This document shows, in pieces, positions 11,183 through 20,802 of a DNA stretch of 64,000 nt. Positions within the stretch are counted from its first letter, which is position 1. Every line of letters begins with the position of its first letter. Position numbers and translations under genes: made by a program. A model generated the notes under the pieces. That model ran no database searches, was not told the DNA's origin, and saw nothing but the letters and a program-made list of their open reading frames with translations. Source of the DNA: Pseudomonas fluorescens (GTDB lineage: Bacteria > Pseudomonadota > Gammaproteobacteria > Pseudomonadales > Pseudomonadaceae); NCBI RefSeq assembly GCF_001708445.1, contig NZ_CP015637.1:2605001-2669000 (forward strand), in the 5' to 3' direction.

Positions 11183-14100
11183 ATGCACCTGCTCAGGACT
11201 CAACCCGGCGGCTTCGTCGCGGACGACAATATCGCCGACCTGGGGCAAACCCCCGCCGAGCTGGTGATTCTGTGCAGCGGCGATTCCAGCCTGGCGCTGC
11301 TGGCCGAAGCCGCCCAGCAGTTGCCCGAGGACTACCCGAGCCTGCGCCTGGCCAACCCCATGCAGGTGCAGAACCACGCCTCGGTCGATCTGTATGTCGA
11401 TGAAGTGCTGCGCCATGCCAAGGTCATCCTGATTTCGCTGCATGGTGGCATCGGGTATTGGCGCTACGGTATCGAGCGCCTGGTGGCGCTGGCCGAGCGC
11501 GGCGTCACGTTGATCCTGGTGCCCGGTGATGACCGCCCGGACCCGGAACTCAGCGGCCTCAGCACCGTGGCCGCTGAGGCACGCGACCGCTTGTGGCAGT
11601 ACCTGCGCCAGGGTGGCCTGGGCAATGCCCTGGATTTTTATCGCTGCCTGGCCAGCGCTTATCTGCAGCGTGACTACGCCTGGGCCGAGCCACACACTCT
11701 GCCGCGCACTGCGATTTATCACCCGCATCAGGCCAATGCCCGCCTCAATGACTGGCAAATGGAGTGGCGCCCGGAGTTTCCGGTGGCGGCGGTGCTGTTC
11801 TATCGCTCTCATTTGCAGGCGGCCAATACCGGCTTTATCGATGTGTTCTGCCAGCGTTTGCAGGCAGCGGGCCTTAACCCGTTGCCGGTGGCGGTGGCCA
11901 GTTTGAAAGAGCCCGGCTGCCTGGCGGTGGTCGAGGATTGGCTGGATGAAGTCAATGCGGCGGTGATTCTGAACACCACCGGCTTTGCCCAATCCAGCCC
12001 CGAAGCCCCCCATCTACGCCCGTTTCGCCGCAATATCCCGGTGATCCAGGCGATCTGCGCCCAGGACAACCAACCCGGCTGGCAAGCCAGCGAACAAGGC
12101 CTCGGCCCGCGCGACCTGGCGATGCACATTGCCTTGCCGGAGCTGGACGGGCGGATTATCAGCCGGCCGATCAGCTTCAAGGACCTGGCCTGGCGCAGTG
12201 AGCGCAGCCAGTCGGACGTGGTGTGCTACCGCGCCGCGCCCGAGCGTATGGACTTTGTTGCCGAACTGGCGCGACGTTGGGTCGAACTGGCGCGGGTGCC
12301 GAATGGGGATAAGCGTATCGCGCTGATCCTGGCCAACTACCCGACCCGTGATGGCCGCATCGGCAACGGCGTGGGCCTGGATACCCCGGCCGCCGCGCTG
12401 AATATCCTGCGCGCCCTGCACAGCGAAGGTTACCCGGTGCCGGAGACGCTTCCCGACAGCGGCACGGCGCTGATCCATGAACTGCTCGGCGGTGTCACCA
12501 ACGACCTGGACAGCCTCGACCTGCGCCCCTGCCACCAAAGCCTGGGGCTGGACGACTACGCGGTGATGTTCAGCCGCTTGCCCGAGGCCAACCGCCAAGC
12601 GGTACTGGCGCGCTGGGGCTCGCCCGACAACGACCCGATGTGTCGCGACGGCCGCCTGATGATTGCCGGCCTGCGCCTGGGCCAGACGTTCGTCGGTATC
12701 CAGCCCGCACGCGGCTACCAAGTGGACGCCAGCGCGGTGTATCACGACCCGGACCTGGTACCGCCGCATGCTTACCTGGCGTTTTACTTCTGGTTGCGCC
12801 ACACCTACGGCGCCCACGGCGTGATCCATGTCGGCAAGCACGGCAACCTGGAATGGCTGCCGGGCAAGGGCGTGGGGCTGTCGGAAAACTGCTGGCCCGA
12901 CGCGTTACTGGGCCCGCTGCCGAATATCTACCCGTTTATCGTCAACGACCCGGGCGAGGGCGCCCAAGCCAAGCGCCGCACCCAGGCAGTGATCATCGAT
13001 CACCTGATGCCGCCGCTGACCCGTGCCGAAACCTATGGGCCGTTGCGCGACCTTGAGCTGTTGGCCGACGAATACTACGAGGCGCAATTGCTCGACCCGC
13101 GCCGCGCCCGTGAGCTGCAAAAAGACATCCTCAAGCTGGTGCGCGAAACCCGCATCGACCAGGAACTGGAACTGGACAGCGACGCCGACGCGGCGATCTG
13201 GTTGCCGCGCCTGGATACCTACCTGTGTGACTTGAAGGAATCGCAGATACGCGATGGCCTGCATGTGTTTGGCGAGTCGCCCGCAGGCCGCTTGCGTATC
13301 GATACCTTATTGGCGTTGCTGCGCATCCCGCGTGGCGACGGGCGTGGCCCGCAATCGAGTTTGCTGCGCGTATTGGCCAAGGCGTTCGAGCTGGGTTTCG
13401 ATCCGCTGGACTGCGCCTTGGCCGAGCCGTGGACCGGTCGCCGGCCCCAGGTCCTGCAAACGATCGATCCACAGTCATGGCGTACCGCCGGCGACACCCG
13501 CGAGCGCCTGGAGCGCTACGCGGCGCGCTTGATCGAGCAGGCGCTGGAAGGCCCGCTCGAACAGTTGGAAGAACCGGGTTGGGAGGCTGTGAAAGCGGTC
13601 ATCGAAAGCCTGCGCATCGTCGTGGCGCCGCGCCTGGATGCTTGTGGCCCCGCCGAAATGCGTGGCCTGCTGGATGCCTTGAGTGGTCGCTTTGTGCCCG
13701 CCGGGCCCAGTGGCGCGCCGAGCCGGGGGCGCCTGGACGTGCTGCCCACAGGGCGTAACTTTTTTACCGTGGACGTGCGTAACCTGCCGACCACCACAGC
13801 CTGGCGCATCGGTTTTCAATCGGCCAACCTGATTCTCGAGCGGCATTTGCAGGACCATGGCGACCACCTGCGCCAGCTTGGCCTGTCGGTGTGGGGCACC
13901 GCCACCATGCGTACCGGCGGCGACGATATCGCCCAGGCCATGGCGCTGATGGGCGTGCGCCCGGTGTGGGCCACGGGCAGCCAGCGCGTGGATGATTTTG
14001 AAATCCTGCCGATCAGCCTGCTGGATCGCCCGCGCGTCGACGTCACGCTGCGGGTTTCCGGGTTCTTTCGCGATGCCTTCGCTAACCTGATCCGCCTGTT

Positions 14101-14944
14101 CGACGCAGCGGTGCAGGCGGTGGCGGCGCTGGATGAACCGGACGACATGAACCCGCTGGCGGCCAAGGTGCGCAGCGAGCGTGCGGCGTTGCTTGAGTCG
14201 GGCCTGGACGAAGAGGCGGCGGCGAAGCAGGCTGGCTGGCGCATCTTTGGCGCCAAGCCCGGTGCCTATGGCGCGGGCGTGCAGGGTGCGATCGACGGCC
14301 GCCTGTGGCAAAGCCGCGAGGACCTGGCCGAGGTCTACCTGAACTGGGGCGGCTATGCCTACGGCGCTGGCGATGAAGGCACCGCCGCCCGCGAGCAGTT
14401 CGCCCAGCGACTGAGCCAGGTGCAGGCGGTGTTGCAGAACCAGGACAACCGCGAGCATGACCTGCTCGATTCAAATGACTACTACCAGTTCCAGGGTGGC
14501 ATGCTTGCCGCCGTGGAAACCCTGAGTGGCGACAAGGCCGCCAGCTACCATGGCGACCACAGCCAGCCGGATTTGCCCAGGGTGCGTACCTTGAAGGAAG
14601 AGCTGAACCGGGTGATCCGTTCCCGCGCCGCCAACCCCAAGTGGATCGAAGGCGTGAAGCGCCACGGCTATAAAGGTGCGTTCGAGATGGCGGCGACCGT
14701 GGACAACCTGTTTGCCTTCGACGCCACCACCGCGTTGATCGACGATCACCAATACGCCTTGCTCGCCGACGCCTACCTGCTCGACCCCGATACCCGGGCG
14801 TTTGTGCAGCAGCACAACCCGGATGCCCTGCGCGACATGACCGAGCGCATGCTCGAAGCCCAGCAGCGGGGCATGTGGCAGGCGCCGGGGGCGTACCGTG
14901 AAGCCCTGGAAAACCTGTTGCTGGATATAGAAGAAGACAGTTAG
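11183..14944 (+). CDS. cobN: Aerobic cobaltochelatase subunit CobN
   Basis: The large catalytic subunit that inserts Co(II) into hydrogenobyrinic acid a,c-diamide. The 1253-residue length is standard for CobN and ChlH-type chelatases. Recognisable blocks are LISLHGGIGYWRYG near the start, the long central segment with HVGKHGNLEWLPGKGVGLS, and the C-terminal FQGGMLAAVETLSG and RSRAANPKWIEG. It follows cobW by three bases. CobN normally needs a CobS/CobT ATPase pair. Neither is in the window, and the next two genes are a ChlI-like ATPase and a VWA protein that could take that role. Confidence 0.97.
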   Translation: MHLLRTQPGGFVADDNIADLGQTPAELVILCSGDSSLALLAEAAQQLPEDYPSLRLANPMQVQNHASVDLYVDEVLRHAKVILISLHGGIGYWRYGIERLVALAERGVTLILVPGDDRPDPELSGLSTVAAEARDRLWQYLRQGGLGNALDFYRCLASAYLQRDYAWAEPHTLPRTAIYHPHQANARLNDWQMEWRPEFPVAAVLFYRSHLQAANTGFIDVFCQRLQAAGLNPLPVAVASLKEPGCLAVVEDWLDEVNAAVILNTTGFAQSSPEAPHLRPFRRNIPVIQAICAQDNQPGWQASEQGLGPRDLAMHIALPELDGRIISRPISFKDLAWRSERSQSDVVCYRAAPERMDFVAELARRWVELARVPNGDKRIALILANYPTRDGRIGNGVGLDTPAAALNILRALHSEGYPVPETLPDSGTALIHELLGGVTNDLDSLDLRPCHQSLGLDDYAVMFSRLPEANRQAVLARWGSPDNDPMCRDGRLMIAGLRLGQTFVGIQPARGYQVDASAVYHDPDLVPPHAYLAFYFWLRHTYGAHGVIHVGKHGNLEWLPGKGVGLSENCWPDALLGPLPNIYPFIVNDPGEGAQAKRRTQAVIIDHLMPPLTRAETYGPLRDLELLADEYYEAQLLDPRRARELQKDILKLVRETRIDQELELDSDADAAIWLPRLDTYLCDLKESQIRDGLHVFGESPAGRLRIDTLLALLRIPRGDGRGPQSSLLRVLAKAFELGFDPLDCALAEPWTGRRPQVLQTIDPQSWRTAGDTRERLERYAARLIEQALEGPLEQLEEPGWEAVKAVIESLRIVVAPRLDACGPAEMRGLLDALSGRFVPAGPSGAPSRGRLDVLPTGRNFFTVDVRNLPTTTAWRIGFQSANLILERHLQDHGDHLRQLGLSVWGTATMRTGGDDIAQAMALMGVRPVWATGSQRVDDFEILPISLLDRPRVDVTLRVSGFFRDAFANLIRLFDAAVQAVAALDEPDDMNPLAAKVRSERAALLESGLDEEAAAKQAGWRIFGAKPGAYGAGVQGAIDGRLWQSREDLAEVYLNWGGYAYGAGDEGTAAREQFAQRLSQVQAVLQNQDNREHDLLDSNDYYQFQGGMLAAVETLSGDKAASYHGDHSQPDLPRVRTLKEELNRVIRSRAANPKWIEGVKRHGYKGAFEMAATVDNLFAFDATTALIDDHQYALLADAYLLDPDTRAFVQQHNPDALRDMTERMLEAQQRGMWQAPGAYREALENLLLDIEEDS

Positions 14945-15015
14945 AACACGAGATGCCCTTGCTGTGGCAAGCCAGGCTGTTGTGGCAATCGGGCTTACTG
15001 TGGCGAGCGGGCCTG

Positions 15016-15154
15016 TTGTGGCGAGCGGGCTTGCCCCGCGTTGGGGCGCGAAGCGGCCCTGACAGGTTCGCCGCGCCCTGCCAGGGATAACGCCGTGTTA
15101 TTTAGATGGGGGCGGCTTTGCCGGCCCAACGCGGGGCAAGCCCGCTCGCCACAA
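15016..15154. repeat. REPIN-like element, class C, with degenerate half-sites upstream
   Basis: Perfect 30-base inverted arms, beginning TTGTGGCGAGCGGGCTTGCC, lie at 15016-15045 and 15125-15154. From about 14962 to 15016 there are three further degenerate direct copies of TGTGGCxAxCGGGC with a period near 18-19 bases. The element and these half-sites fill the gap between cobN and the ChlI-like gene. Confidence 0.88.
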
Positions 15155-15188
15155 GATGCCTGCACAGCAGAACTAATAGAGAGCCCGG

Positions 15189-16187
15189 ATGACTGATATT
15201 CCCCATTTCCCGCTGTCCGCCGTGGTCGGCGCCGAAAACCTGAAACTGGCGCTGTGCCTGACCGCCATCGACCCCAGGATTGGCGGCGTGCTGATCGAAG
15301 GCCCGCGTGGCATGGCCAAGTCCACCCTGGCCCGTGGCCTGGCAGACCTGTTGGCCAGCGGTCAGTTTGTCACCTTGCCCCTGGGCGCCACCGAGGAACG
15401 GCTGGTGGGCACCCTGGACCTGGACGCCGCACTGGGCGAAGGTCGCGCGCAGTTTTCCCCTGGCGTGCTGGCCAAGGCCGATGGCGGTGTGCTGTATGTC
15501 GATGAAGTCAACTTGTTGGCTGATCATCTGGTCGACCTGCTGCTGGATGTGGCGGCCAGCGGCACCAACCTGATCGAACGCGATGGTATTTCCCACCGGC
15601 ATTCGGCGCGCTTTGTACTGATCGGCACCATGAACCCGGAGGAGGGCGAGCTGCGTCCGCAGTTGCTCGACCGCTTCGGTTTCAACGTGGCGTTGAGCGG
15701 GCACACCTTGCCGGCCGAGCGCGGGCAGATCATCCGCCGTCGCCTGGATTTCGACAGCGACCCCGCTGCGTTCTGCGCACAGTGGGCTGAACCGCAGGCA
15801 GCCTTGCGCGAGCGTTGCACCCAGGCGCGGGCGCGGCTCGACAGTATCCCACTGGATGACCCGGCGTTGGCGCAGATTACCGAGCGCTGTTTTGCCGCAG
15901 GGGTCGATGGCCTGCGCGCCGACCTGGTGTGGCTGCGTGGCGCACGGGCCCATGCGGCGTGGCGTGGGGCCTCCGCCATCGCCGAGGAAGATATCGACGC
16001 CGTGGCCGAATTTGCCTTGCGCCATCGTCGCCAGGGGCCATCCGCACCGGCCAGCCCACCCCATGAAGGTCCGTCAGCAAGCCACACGGACACCGCACCC
16101 GGCCAAGGTCAATGGGGCGACATGCCTGCACCGGCCCTGCCCACAGGCGCTCGCCGAGAAGTACCCACCTGGCCAAAAAAGCCCTAG
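15189..16187 (+). CDS. ChlI/BchI-like AAA+ ATPase (chelatase motor subunit)
   Basis: A 332-residue AAA+ protein of the magnesium chelatase I family. Walker A is EGPRGMAKST (near residues 38-47) and Walker B is VLYVDEVNLL (near 100). FVLIGTMNPEEGELRPQLLDRFG is sensor 1 plus the arginine-finger region. Next to cobN in Pseudomonas it probably powers cobalt insertion with the downstream VWA protein, in place of CobS/CobT; this is inference. The end GARREVPTWPKKP overlaps the start of the VWA gene by 76 bases in another frame. A REPIN separates it from cobN, so co-transcription is uncertain. Confidence 0.9.
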   Translation: MTDIPHFPLSAVVGAENLKLALCLTAIDPRIGGVLIEGPRGMAKSTLARGLADLLASGQFVTLPLGATEERLVGTLDLDAALGEGRAQFSPGVLAKADGGVLYVDEVNLLADHLVDLLLDVAASGTNLIERDGISHRHSARFVLIGTMNPEEGELRPQLLDRFGFNVALSGHTLPAERGQIIRRRLDFDSDPAAFCAQWAEPQAALRERCTQARARLDSIPLDDPALAQITERCFAAGVDGLRADLVWLRGARAHAAWRGASAIAEEDIDAVAEFALRHRRQGPSAPASPPHEGPSASHTDTAPGQGQWGDMPAPALPTGARREVPTWPKKP

Positions 16188-16843
16188 GCATCCGCCCTCG
16201 ACCTGGCACGGGGGCGGATGCGCGACCCAAGGCGGGGCGACTGGAGAAAGGCCGGCACGGCAAGGCGCGCGCCGCCAGGCAGGGCACGATCAACTGGCCG
16301 GGCACCTTGCTCGGTGGTCGGCCGCAGTGCCGTGACGACCTGCTGTTTCACCTGCGCAGCCGTTCGGCCCATGAGTTGTGGCTGGTGATCGTCGATGCAT
16401 CGGCCTCCACTCGGCGGCACCGCGCGTTGACCGATGCCAAGGGCGTGCTGGCGCAACTGTTTGATGACGCTTATCGACAGCGCGCACGCATGGCATTGCT
16501 GACGGCCAGCGGGCAGTCGCCCAAATGGCAGGTGCAGGGGCTCAAGGCGGCGAAAAGCCTGGCAGGCTGGTTGGAGCAATTGGGGGCAGGCGGGGGGACG
16601 CCGTTGCTGGCGGCGTTGACCGAGGCCAGGCATTGGCTGATGGCGCGGCGCAAGCGTTATCCGGCTGAGCAGCAGCGCGTGCTGGTGATCACGGATGGGC
16701 GACTCAAGGACATTGCTGGGTTGCCGTTATTGGCGTGTGCGGGGTTGCTGGTGGATATCGAGCGCGGGCCGATCAGGTTGGGGCGCGCCCAGGAGTTGGC
16801 GGTGGGGTTGCAGTTGGAGTATCGGCATATCGATAGGTTGTAG
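16112..16843 (+). CDS. VWA-domain protein (ChlD-like chelatase partner)
   Basis: A 243-residue protein whose C-terminal two thirds are a von Willebrand A domain. The MIDAS motif DASAS (near residue 94) starts it, GGGTPL supplies the Thr and VITDGR the second Asp, so the metal site looks intact. The N-terminal 70 residues are basic and Pro/Arg-rich and partly encoded within the end of the preceding gene. The start is uncertain: 16112 is the first ATG, and no other ATG lies before the MIDAS motif. With the ChlI-like ATPase it mirrors a ChlI-ChlD pair, suggesting a motor for CobN. Confidence 0.8.
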   Translation: MGRHACTGPAHRRSPRSTHLAKKALGIRPRPGTGADARPKAGRLEKGRHGKARAARQGTINWPGTLLGGRPQCRDDLLFHLRSRSAHELWLVIVDASASTRRHRALTDAKGVLAQLFDDAYRQRARMALLTASGQSPKWQVQGLKAAKSLAGWLEQLGAGGGTPLLAALTEARHWLMARRKRYPAEQQRVLVITDGRLKDIAGLPLLACAGLLVDIERGPIRLGRAQELAVGLQLEYRHIDRL

Positions 16844-16859
16844 TGCCTGGGTCGCCGCT

Positions 16860-16941
16860 ATCGGGGGCAAGCCCCCTCCCACATTTGACCGAGTACAGGC
16901 ATTTGGAATGCGGTCAGTGTGGGAGGGGGCTTGCCCCCGAT
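16860..16941. repeat. REPIN-like element, class A, inverted orientation
   Basis: Perfect 24-base arms (16860-16883 beginning ATCGGGGGCAAGC, and 16918-16941) enclose about 34 bases. The arm order is opposite to the elements at 7 kb. It lies between the converging VWA and DUF1853 genes and could fold as a hairpin in either transcript. Confidence 0.88.
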
Positions 16942-16966
16942 GAGGCTCTCACAGACACCCCCCAAT

Positions 16967-17917
16967 CTATCCGCCAGCCCCCGGCACATTCGGCCAAAGA
17001 TCCGCCACCAGAAACAAGCGCTCGGCTTCCTCCCAATCCTCTCCGCTCTGCACCAGCCGTACCAGCAACTGCGCCGGTGCCATCGGGTTGAGGTCCGTCA
17101 GCCATCCCTGCATCTGTTCCTTGCTCCATACCTCACTTCCAGGGTAATGCGCCGGCGCCAGCCACGCGTGCCGGGGCAGGGGTTGCCAGCGGCCGGGTGG
17201 GCGGGTGCTGACAAAGTCGCGCCAATCGCGCTGGTGCAGCCAACGCCCACGCAGATGCTGGGGGTGGGCGCCGCGGGGCGGTTCGGCCTGGCCCGGCCAG
17301 GGATACAGCAGGTAGCCGCCGAGCCATAAATGCGCATCGAACTGCTGGATATCCAGCGCCGCCAAGGCTTGGCGGCTTTCCGGCCGTGCCGAGATCGGCA
17401 ATTGATGCTGGGCCAGGTGCGCCAGCTTGCGGTCCAGCCGATCATGACAGCCTGGGCCCAACCATTGCGCGGTGTCCAGGCCATCGCCGTCCTGCGGGCC
17501 GAGGTAGAGCTTGATCGCCAGTTCCAAGTGGTGCACGCCTTCGCGGTCGCGCAGCAGCATGTCCAGTTCGCCCAGGGTATGCCCGGCGCGGCGGATCGGC
17601 AGGTTGGCGGCGAGCAGTTCCACGCCCGGCGCATGCTGCACGGCGAACTGCCACAGACGCTCGTAGTACAAGCCCAGGCGCCGGGTGCGTGACAGGTTCA
17701 ACCAATGCTGCAAGGCGCTGCTGTCCTGGTCCAATTGCCGCAGCCACTGTTCGAGGCGGTCGGGCGCCTGCACCCAGTCACTGCCCGCCAGCGGATGGCG
17801 TTGCGGCCAAGGCGTTTGCGCGAGCATCGGCGGGGCGAGCATCACCCATGCCAGGTCGCGCACCTCGGGGTGGCGCAGCTGGCGGGGCAGGTTGTGCAAG
17901 TCGGGGAACAGAGTCAT
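16967..17917 (-). CDS. DUF1853 family protein (possible PD-(D/E)XK fold)
   Basis: A 316-residue soluble protein I recognise as DUF1853. The N-terminal half has the conserved [13 protein letters not shown]. The central GELDMLLRD followed about ten residues later by [12 protein letters not shown] has the spacing of a D...ExK nuclease-like core, so a restriction-endonuclease-like fold is plausible. Function is unknown. It converges with the chelatase genes and is divergent from nadK, and nothing in its position suggests a partner. Confidence 0.8.
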   Translation of the reverse strand: MTLFPDLHNLPRQLRHPEVRDLAWVMLAPPMLAQTPWPQRHPLAGSDWVQAPDRLEQWLRQLDQDSSALQHWLNLSRTRRLGLYYERLWQFAVQHAPGVELLAANLPIRRAGHTLGELDMLLRDREGVHHLELAIKLYLGPQDGDGLDTAQWLGPGCHDRLDRKLAHLAQHQLPISARPESRQALAALDIQQFDAHLWLGGYLLYPWPGQAEPPRGAHPQHLRGRWLHQRDWRDFVSTRPPGRWQPLPRHAWLAPAHYPGSEVWSKEQMQGWLTDLNPMAPAQLLVRLVQSGEDWEEAERLFLVADLWPNVPGAGG

Positions 17918-18060
17918 GGTCCGAGCATAGCCTTTTACGCTGGGTCAGGTGGCTGAGAAGCGTTGTCATCAAGGCTTCACGGCGACAAAGGATTTTGCCT
18001 GAAGCAGCCTTTCGCCCATAATCGTTCTTTTTTGCCACACCCCAAGCCCGCAGGAGCCCC

Positions 18061-18951
18061 ATGGAGCAATTTCGCAATATCGGCATTATCGGTCGCCTGG
18101 GCAGTACCCAGGTGTTGGACACCGTCCGCCGGCTGAAAAAATTCCTGCTGGAACGCCACCTGCATGTGATCCTCGAAGACACCATCGCTGAAATCCTCCC
18201 CGGCCACGGCCTGCAGACCTCGTCGCGCAAGATGCTTGGCGAAGTGTGCGACATGGTCATCGTGGTCGGCGGCGACGGCAGCTTGCTCGGTGCCGCCCGG
18301 GCGTTGGCGCGGCATAACGTGCCGGTGCTGGGGATCAACCGTGGCAGCCTGGGTTTCCTGACCGATATCCGCCCCGATGAACTGGAAGTGGAAGTGGCCA
18401 AGGTGCTCGATGGCCATTACCTGGTGGAAAACCGCTTCCTGCTGCAAGCCGAAGTGCGCCGCCACGGCGAAGCCATCGGCCAGGGCGATGCCCTCAATGA
18501 TGTGGTGCTGCACCCCGGCAAGTCCACGCGGATGATCGAGTTCGAGCTGTATATCGACGGCCAGTTCGTCTGCAGCCAGAAGGCCGACGGCCTGATCGTC
18601 GCCACGCCCACCGGTTCTACCGCCTATGCACTGTCGGCGGGCGGCCCGATCATGCATCCCAAGCTCGACGCCATTGTGATCGTGCCGATGTACCCCCATA
18701 TGTTGTCCAGCAGGCCGATTGTGGTCGACGGCAACAGTGAGCTGAAAATCGTGGTTTCCAAAGACATGCAGATTTACCCGCAAGTCTCCTGTGACGGGCA
18801 GAACCATTTCACCTGCGCCCCCGGTGACACCATCACCGTGAGCAAAAAGGCGCAAAAGCTGCGGCTGATCCACCCGCTGGACCACAACTACTATGAAGTG
18901 TGCCGTACCAAGTTGGGCTGGGGCAGCCGCTTGGGGGGTGGAGGCGACTGA
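18061..18951 (+). CDS. nadK: NAD kinase
   Basis: Phosphorylates NAD to NADP with ATP or polyphosphate in the cytoplasm. The 296-residue protein has the NAD kinase motifs GGDGSLLGAAR (from residue 71), NRGSLGFLTDI and the nucleotide-binding TPTGSTAYALSAGGPI. The start is preceded by AGGAG at good spacing. Its stop overlaps the ATG of the phosphoesterase gene by one base (TGATG), so the two are translationally coupled. Confidence 0.97.
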   Translation: MEQFRNIGIIGRLGSTQVLDTVRRLKKFLLERHLHVILEDTIAEILPGHGLQTSSRKMLGEVCDMVIVVGGDGSLLGAARALARHNVPVLGINRGSLGFLTDIRPDELEVEVAKVLDGHYLVENRFLLQAEVRRHGEAIGQGDALNDVVLHPGKSTRMIEFELYIDGQFVCSQKADGLIVATPTGSTAYALSAGGPIMHPKLDAIVIVPMYPHMLSSRPIVVDGNSELKIVVSKDMQIYPQVSCDGQNHFTCAPGDTITVSKKAQKLRLIHPLDHNYYEVCRTKLGWGSRLGGGGD

Positions 18952-19922
18952 TGCTCGATCCCGCGCGTAGCTACGACCTGATTGGTGACGTGCACGGTTG
19001 CGCTCATACCCTTGAGCACTTGCTCGACCTGTTGGGCTACCACAAACAGGCTGGCACCTGGCGCCATCCGTCGCGTATGGCGGTGTTCCTCGGCGATATC
19101 ATCGACCGTGGCCCACGCATTCGCGAGGCGTTGCATATCGTCCATGACATGACCGAGGCCGGCCAGGCGTTGTGCATCATGGGCAACCACGAATTCAATG
19201 CGCTGGGCTGGACCACGCCGGCGCCACCCGGCAGTGGCAAACAGTTCGTGCGCGAGCACAACCCACGGCACGAGCGGTTGATCCACGAGACCCTGACCCA
19301 ATTCGAGCATCACCCCGCCGACTGGCATGACTTCCTCGGCTGGTTCTATGACATGCCGCTGTTTGTCGACGCCGGGCGTTTCCGCGTGGTGCATGCGTGC
19401 TGGGACGATGGGTTTATCCAGCCGCTGCGCGCGACCTTCCCCGACGGCTGCATCGACCAGCACTTCCTGCAGGCCGCGGCCGTGCCGGGCAGTTTTGCGT
19501 GCAACGCGTTCGACCGCCTGCTGCGCGGTACCGACATGCGCCTGCCGGATGGCTTGACCCTGACCGGCGGCGACGGGCTGACACGTTCCTTCTTCCGCAC
19601 CAAATTCTGGGAGGACGACCCTAAGACCTATGGCGACATCGTGTTCCAACCCGATGCCTTGCCAGAGCCGGTGGCACGCACACCGTTATCGTCCAGCCAA
19701 AAGAATTCCCTGCTGCGCTACGGCGTCGACGAACCCTTGCTGTTCGTCGGCCATTACTGGCGCAGCGGCAAACCGGCGCCGATCCGCCCGAACCTGGCTT
19801 GCCTGGACTACAGCGCGGTGCTGTACGGCAAGCTGGTGGCCTACCGCCTGGACCAGGAAACCCGCCTGGATCCAGGTAAATTCGTATGGGTGGACGTTGA
19901 GCGACCCGAGGTGATTGTATGA
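18951..19922 (+). CDS. Metallophosphoesterase (PPP-type calcineurin fold)
   Basis: A 323-residue phosphoesterase with the metal motifs GDVHG (near residue 10), GDIIDRGP (near 44) and GNHEF (near 77), the pattern of the PPP/ApaH-like superfamily. The C-terminus has FVGHYW, a probable further metal-ligand His. The substrate is not evident; small nucleotide or protein phosphate are both possible. It starts inside the stop of nadK and its own stop overlaps the rhomboid gene (ATGA at 19919-19922), so it lies in a coupled operon. Confidence 0.88.
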   Translation: MLDPARSYDLIGDVHGCAHTLEHLLDLLGYHKQAGTWRHPSRMAVFLGDIIDRGPRIREALHIVHDMTEAGQALCIMGNHEFNALGWTTPAPPGSGKQFVREHNPRHERLIHETLTQFEHHPADWHDFLGWFYDMPLFVDAGRFRVVHACWDDGFIQPLRATFPDGCIDQHFLQAAAVPGSFACNAFDRLLRGTDMRLPDGLTLTGGDGLTRSFFRTKFWEDDPKTYGDIVFQPDALPEPVARTPLSSSQKNSLLRYGVDEPLLFVGHYWRSGKPAPIRPNLACLDYSAVLYGKLVAYRLDQETRLDPGKFVWVDVERPEVIV

Positions 19923-20788
19923 GTGCCGTGCCCGTATTGCGCTTGCCCCTGAGCGTCGACCTGGGCGGTTTCGTCAAACTGCTGCAACGCATGCAGGTGC
20001 CCCATCGCGTCAGCGAAGAAGCCGGCGAGCAGGTGTTGTGGGTGCCCGAGACCATCAGCGACGACGTGCGCGTGCTCTACGAACGCTTTCCTGCGGGCGA
20101 CCCGGACCAGCAATTGGATATTCCTGAGCAGGCGCCCGTTTCGCGTCCAGGCTTTGTCCAGCAATTGCGGCATAGCCCGGTCACCGCCTTGGTGCTGCTG
20201 GCAAGCATCATTGTCGGCGCGGTGACCTTGCTCGGTGAAAACCTGCAAGCCATGAGCTGGCTGACGTTCCTGCCCTTCCGGGTGACGGGCGAGTACATCC
20301 AGTTCACGCCATTGGCCGATTCATTGGCTTCCGGCCAGTGGTGGCGGTTGATCACGCCAATGCTGATCCACTTCGGCATCCTGCACCTGGCCATGAACGG
20401 CATGTGGTACTGGGAACTGGGGCGGCGCATCGAAGTGCGCCAGGGCGGCATCAACCTGTTGGGCCTGACCCTGTTGTTCAGCCTGGTCTCCAACTACGCG
20501 CAATACGCCTATGGCGGCCCTGGCCTGTTTGGTGGGTTGTCCGGCGTGTTGTATGGCCTGCTCGGGCATTGCTGGATCTTTCAATTGCTCTCGCCCAACC
20601 CGGCTTATCGCTTGCCCCGTGGGGTGCTGGTGATGATGCTGGTGTGGCTGGTTCTGTGCCTGTCGGGGCTGGTCTCGATGATCGGTTTCGGTGAAATCGC
20701 CAATGCTGCCCATGTTGGCGGCCTGGTTATCGGTTGCCTGACGGGTTTGCTGGGCGGCTTGTACAGCCGTCGCAAATCTTCTATTTGA
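19919..20788 (+). CDS. glpG: Rhomboid-family intramembrane serine protease (GlpG-like)
   Basis: A 289-residue protein with a cytoplasmic N-terminal domain (about 80 residues, as in GlpG) followed by six hydrophobic segments. The catalytic serine is in GLSGVLYGLLGH (near residue 207) and the histidine in NAAHVGGLVIG (near 264). HFGILHLAMNGMWYW matches the conserved HxxxN of the oxyanion region. It cleaves membrane-protein substrates within the inner membrane; the targets are not known from sequence. It overlaps the phosphoesterase by four bases and is followed 14 bases later by the YeaC gene. Confidence 0.93.
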   Translation: MSAVPVLRLPLSVDLGGFVKLLQRMQVPHRVSEEAGEQVLWVPETISDDVRVLYERFPAGDPDQQLDIPEQAPVSRPGFVQQLRHSPVTALVLLASIIVGAVTLLGENLQAMSWLTFLPFRVTGEYIQFTPLADSLASGQWWRLITPMLIHFGILHLAMNGMWYWELGRRIEVRQGGINLLGLTLLFSLVSNYAQYAYGGPGLFGGLSGVLYGLLGHCWIFQLLSPNPAYRLPRGVLVMMLVWLVLCLSGLVSMIGFGEIANAAHVGGLVIGCLTGLLGGLYSRRKSSI

Positions 20789-20802
20789 TAAGGAAGAGCC
20801 TC

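Noticed and set aside
10028..12013. 661-codon minus-strand frame opposite cobW/cobN
   Set aside because: Shadow of genes with clear motifs on the plus strand; it also crosses a riboswitch edge.
16855..16945. CRISPR-like or IS end repeats
   Set aside because: Single paired inverted arms without regular spacing, spacers or transposase; explained as REPIN elements.
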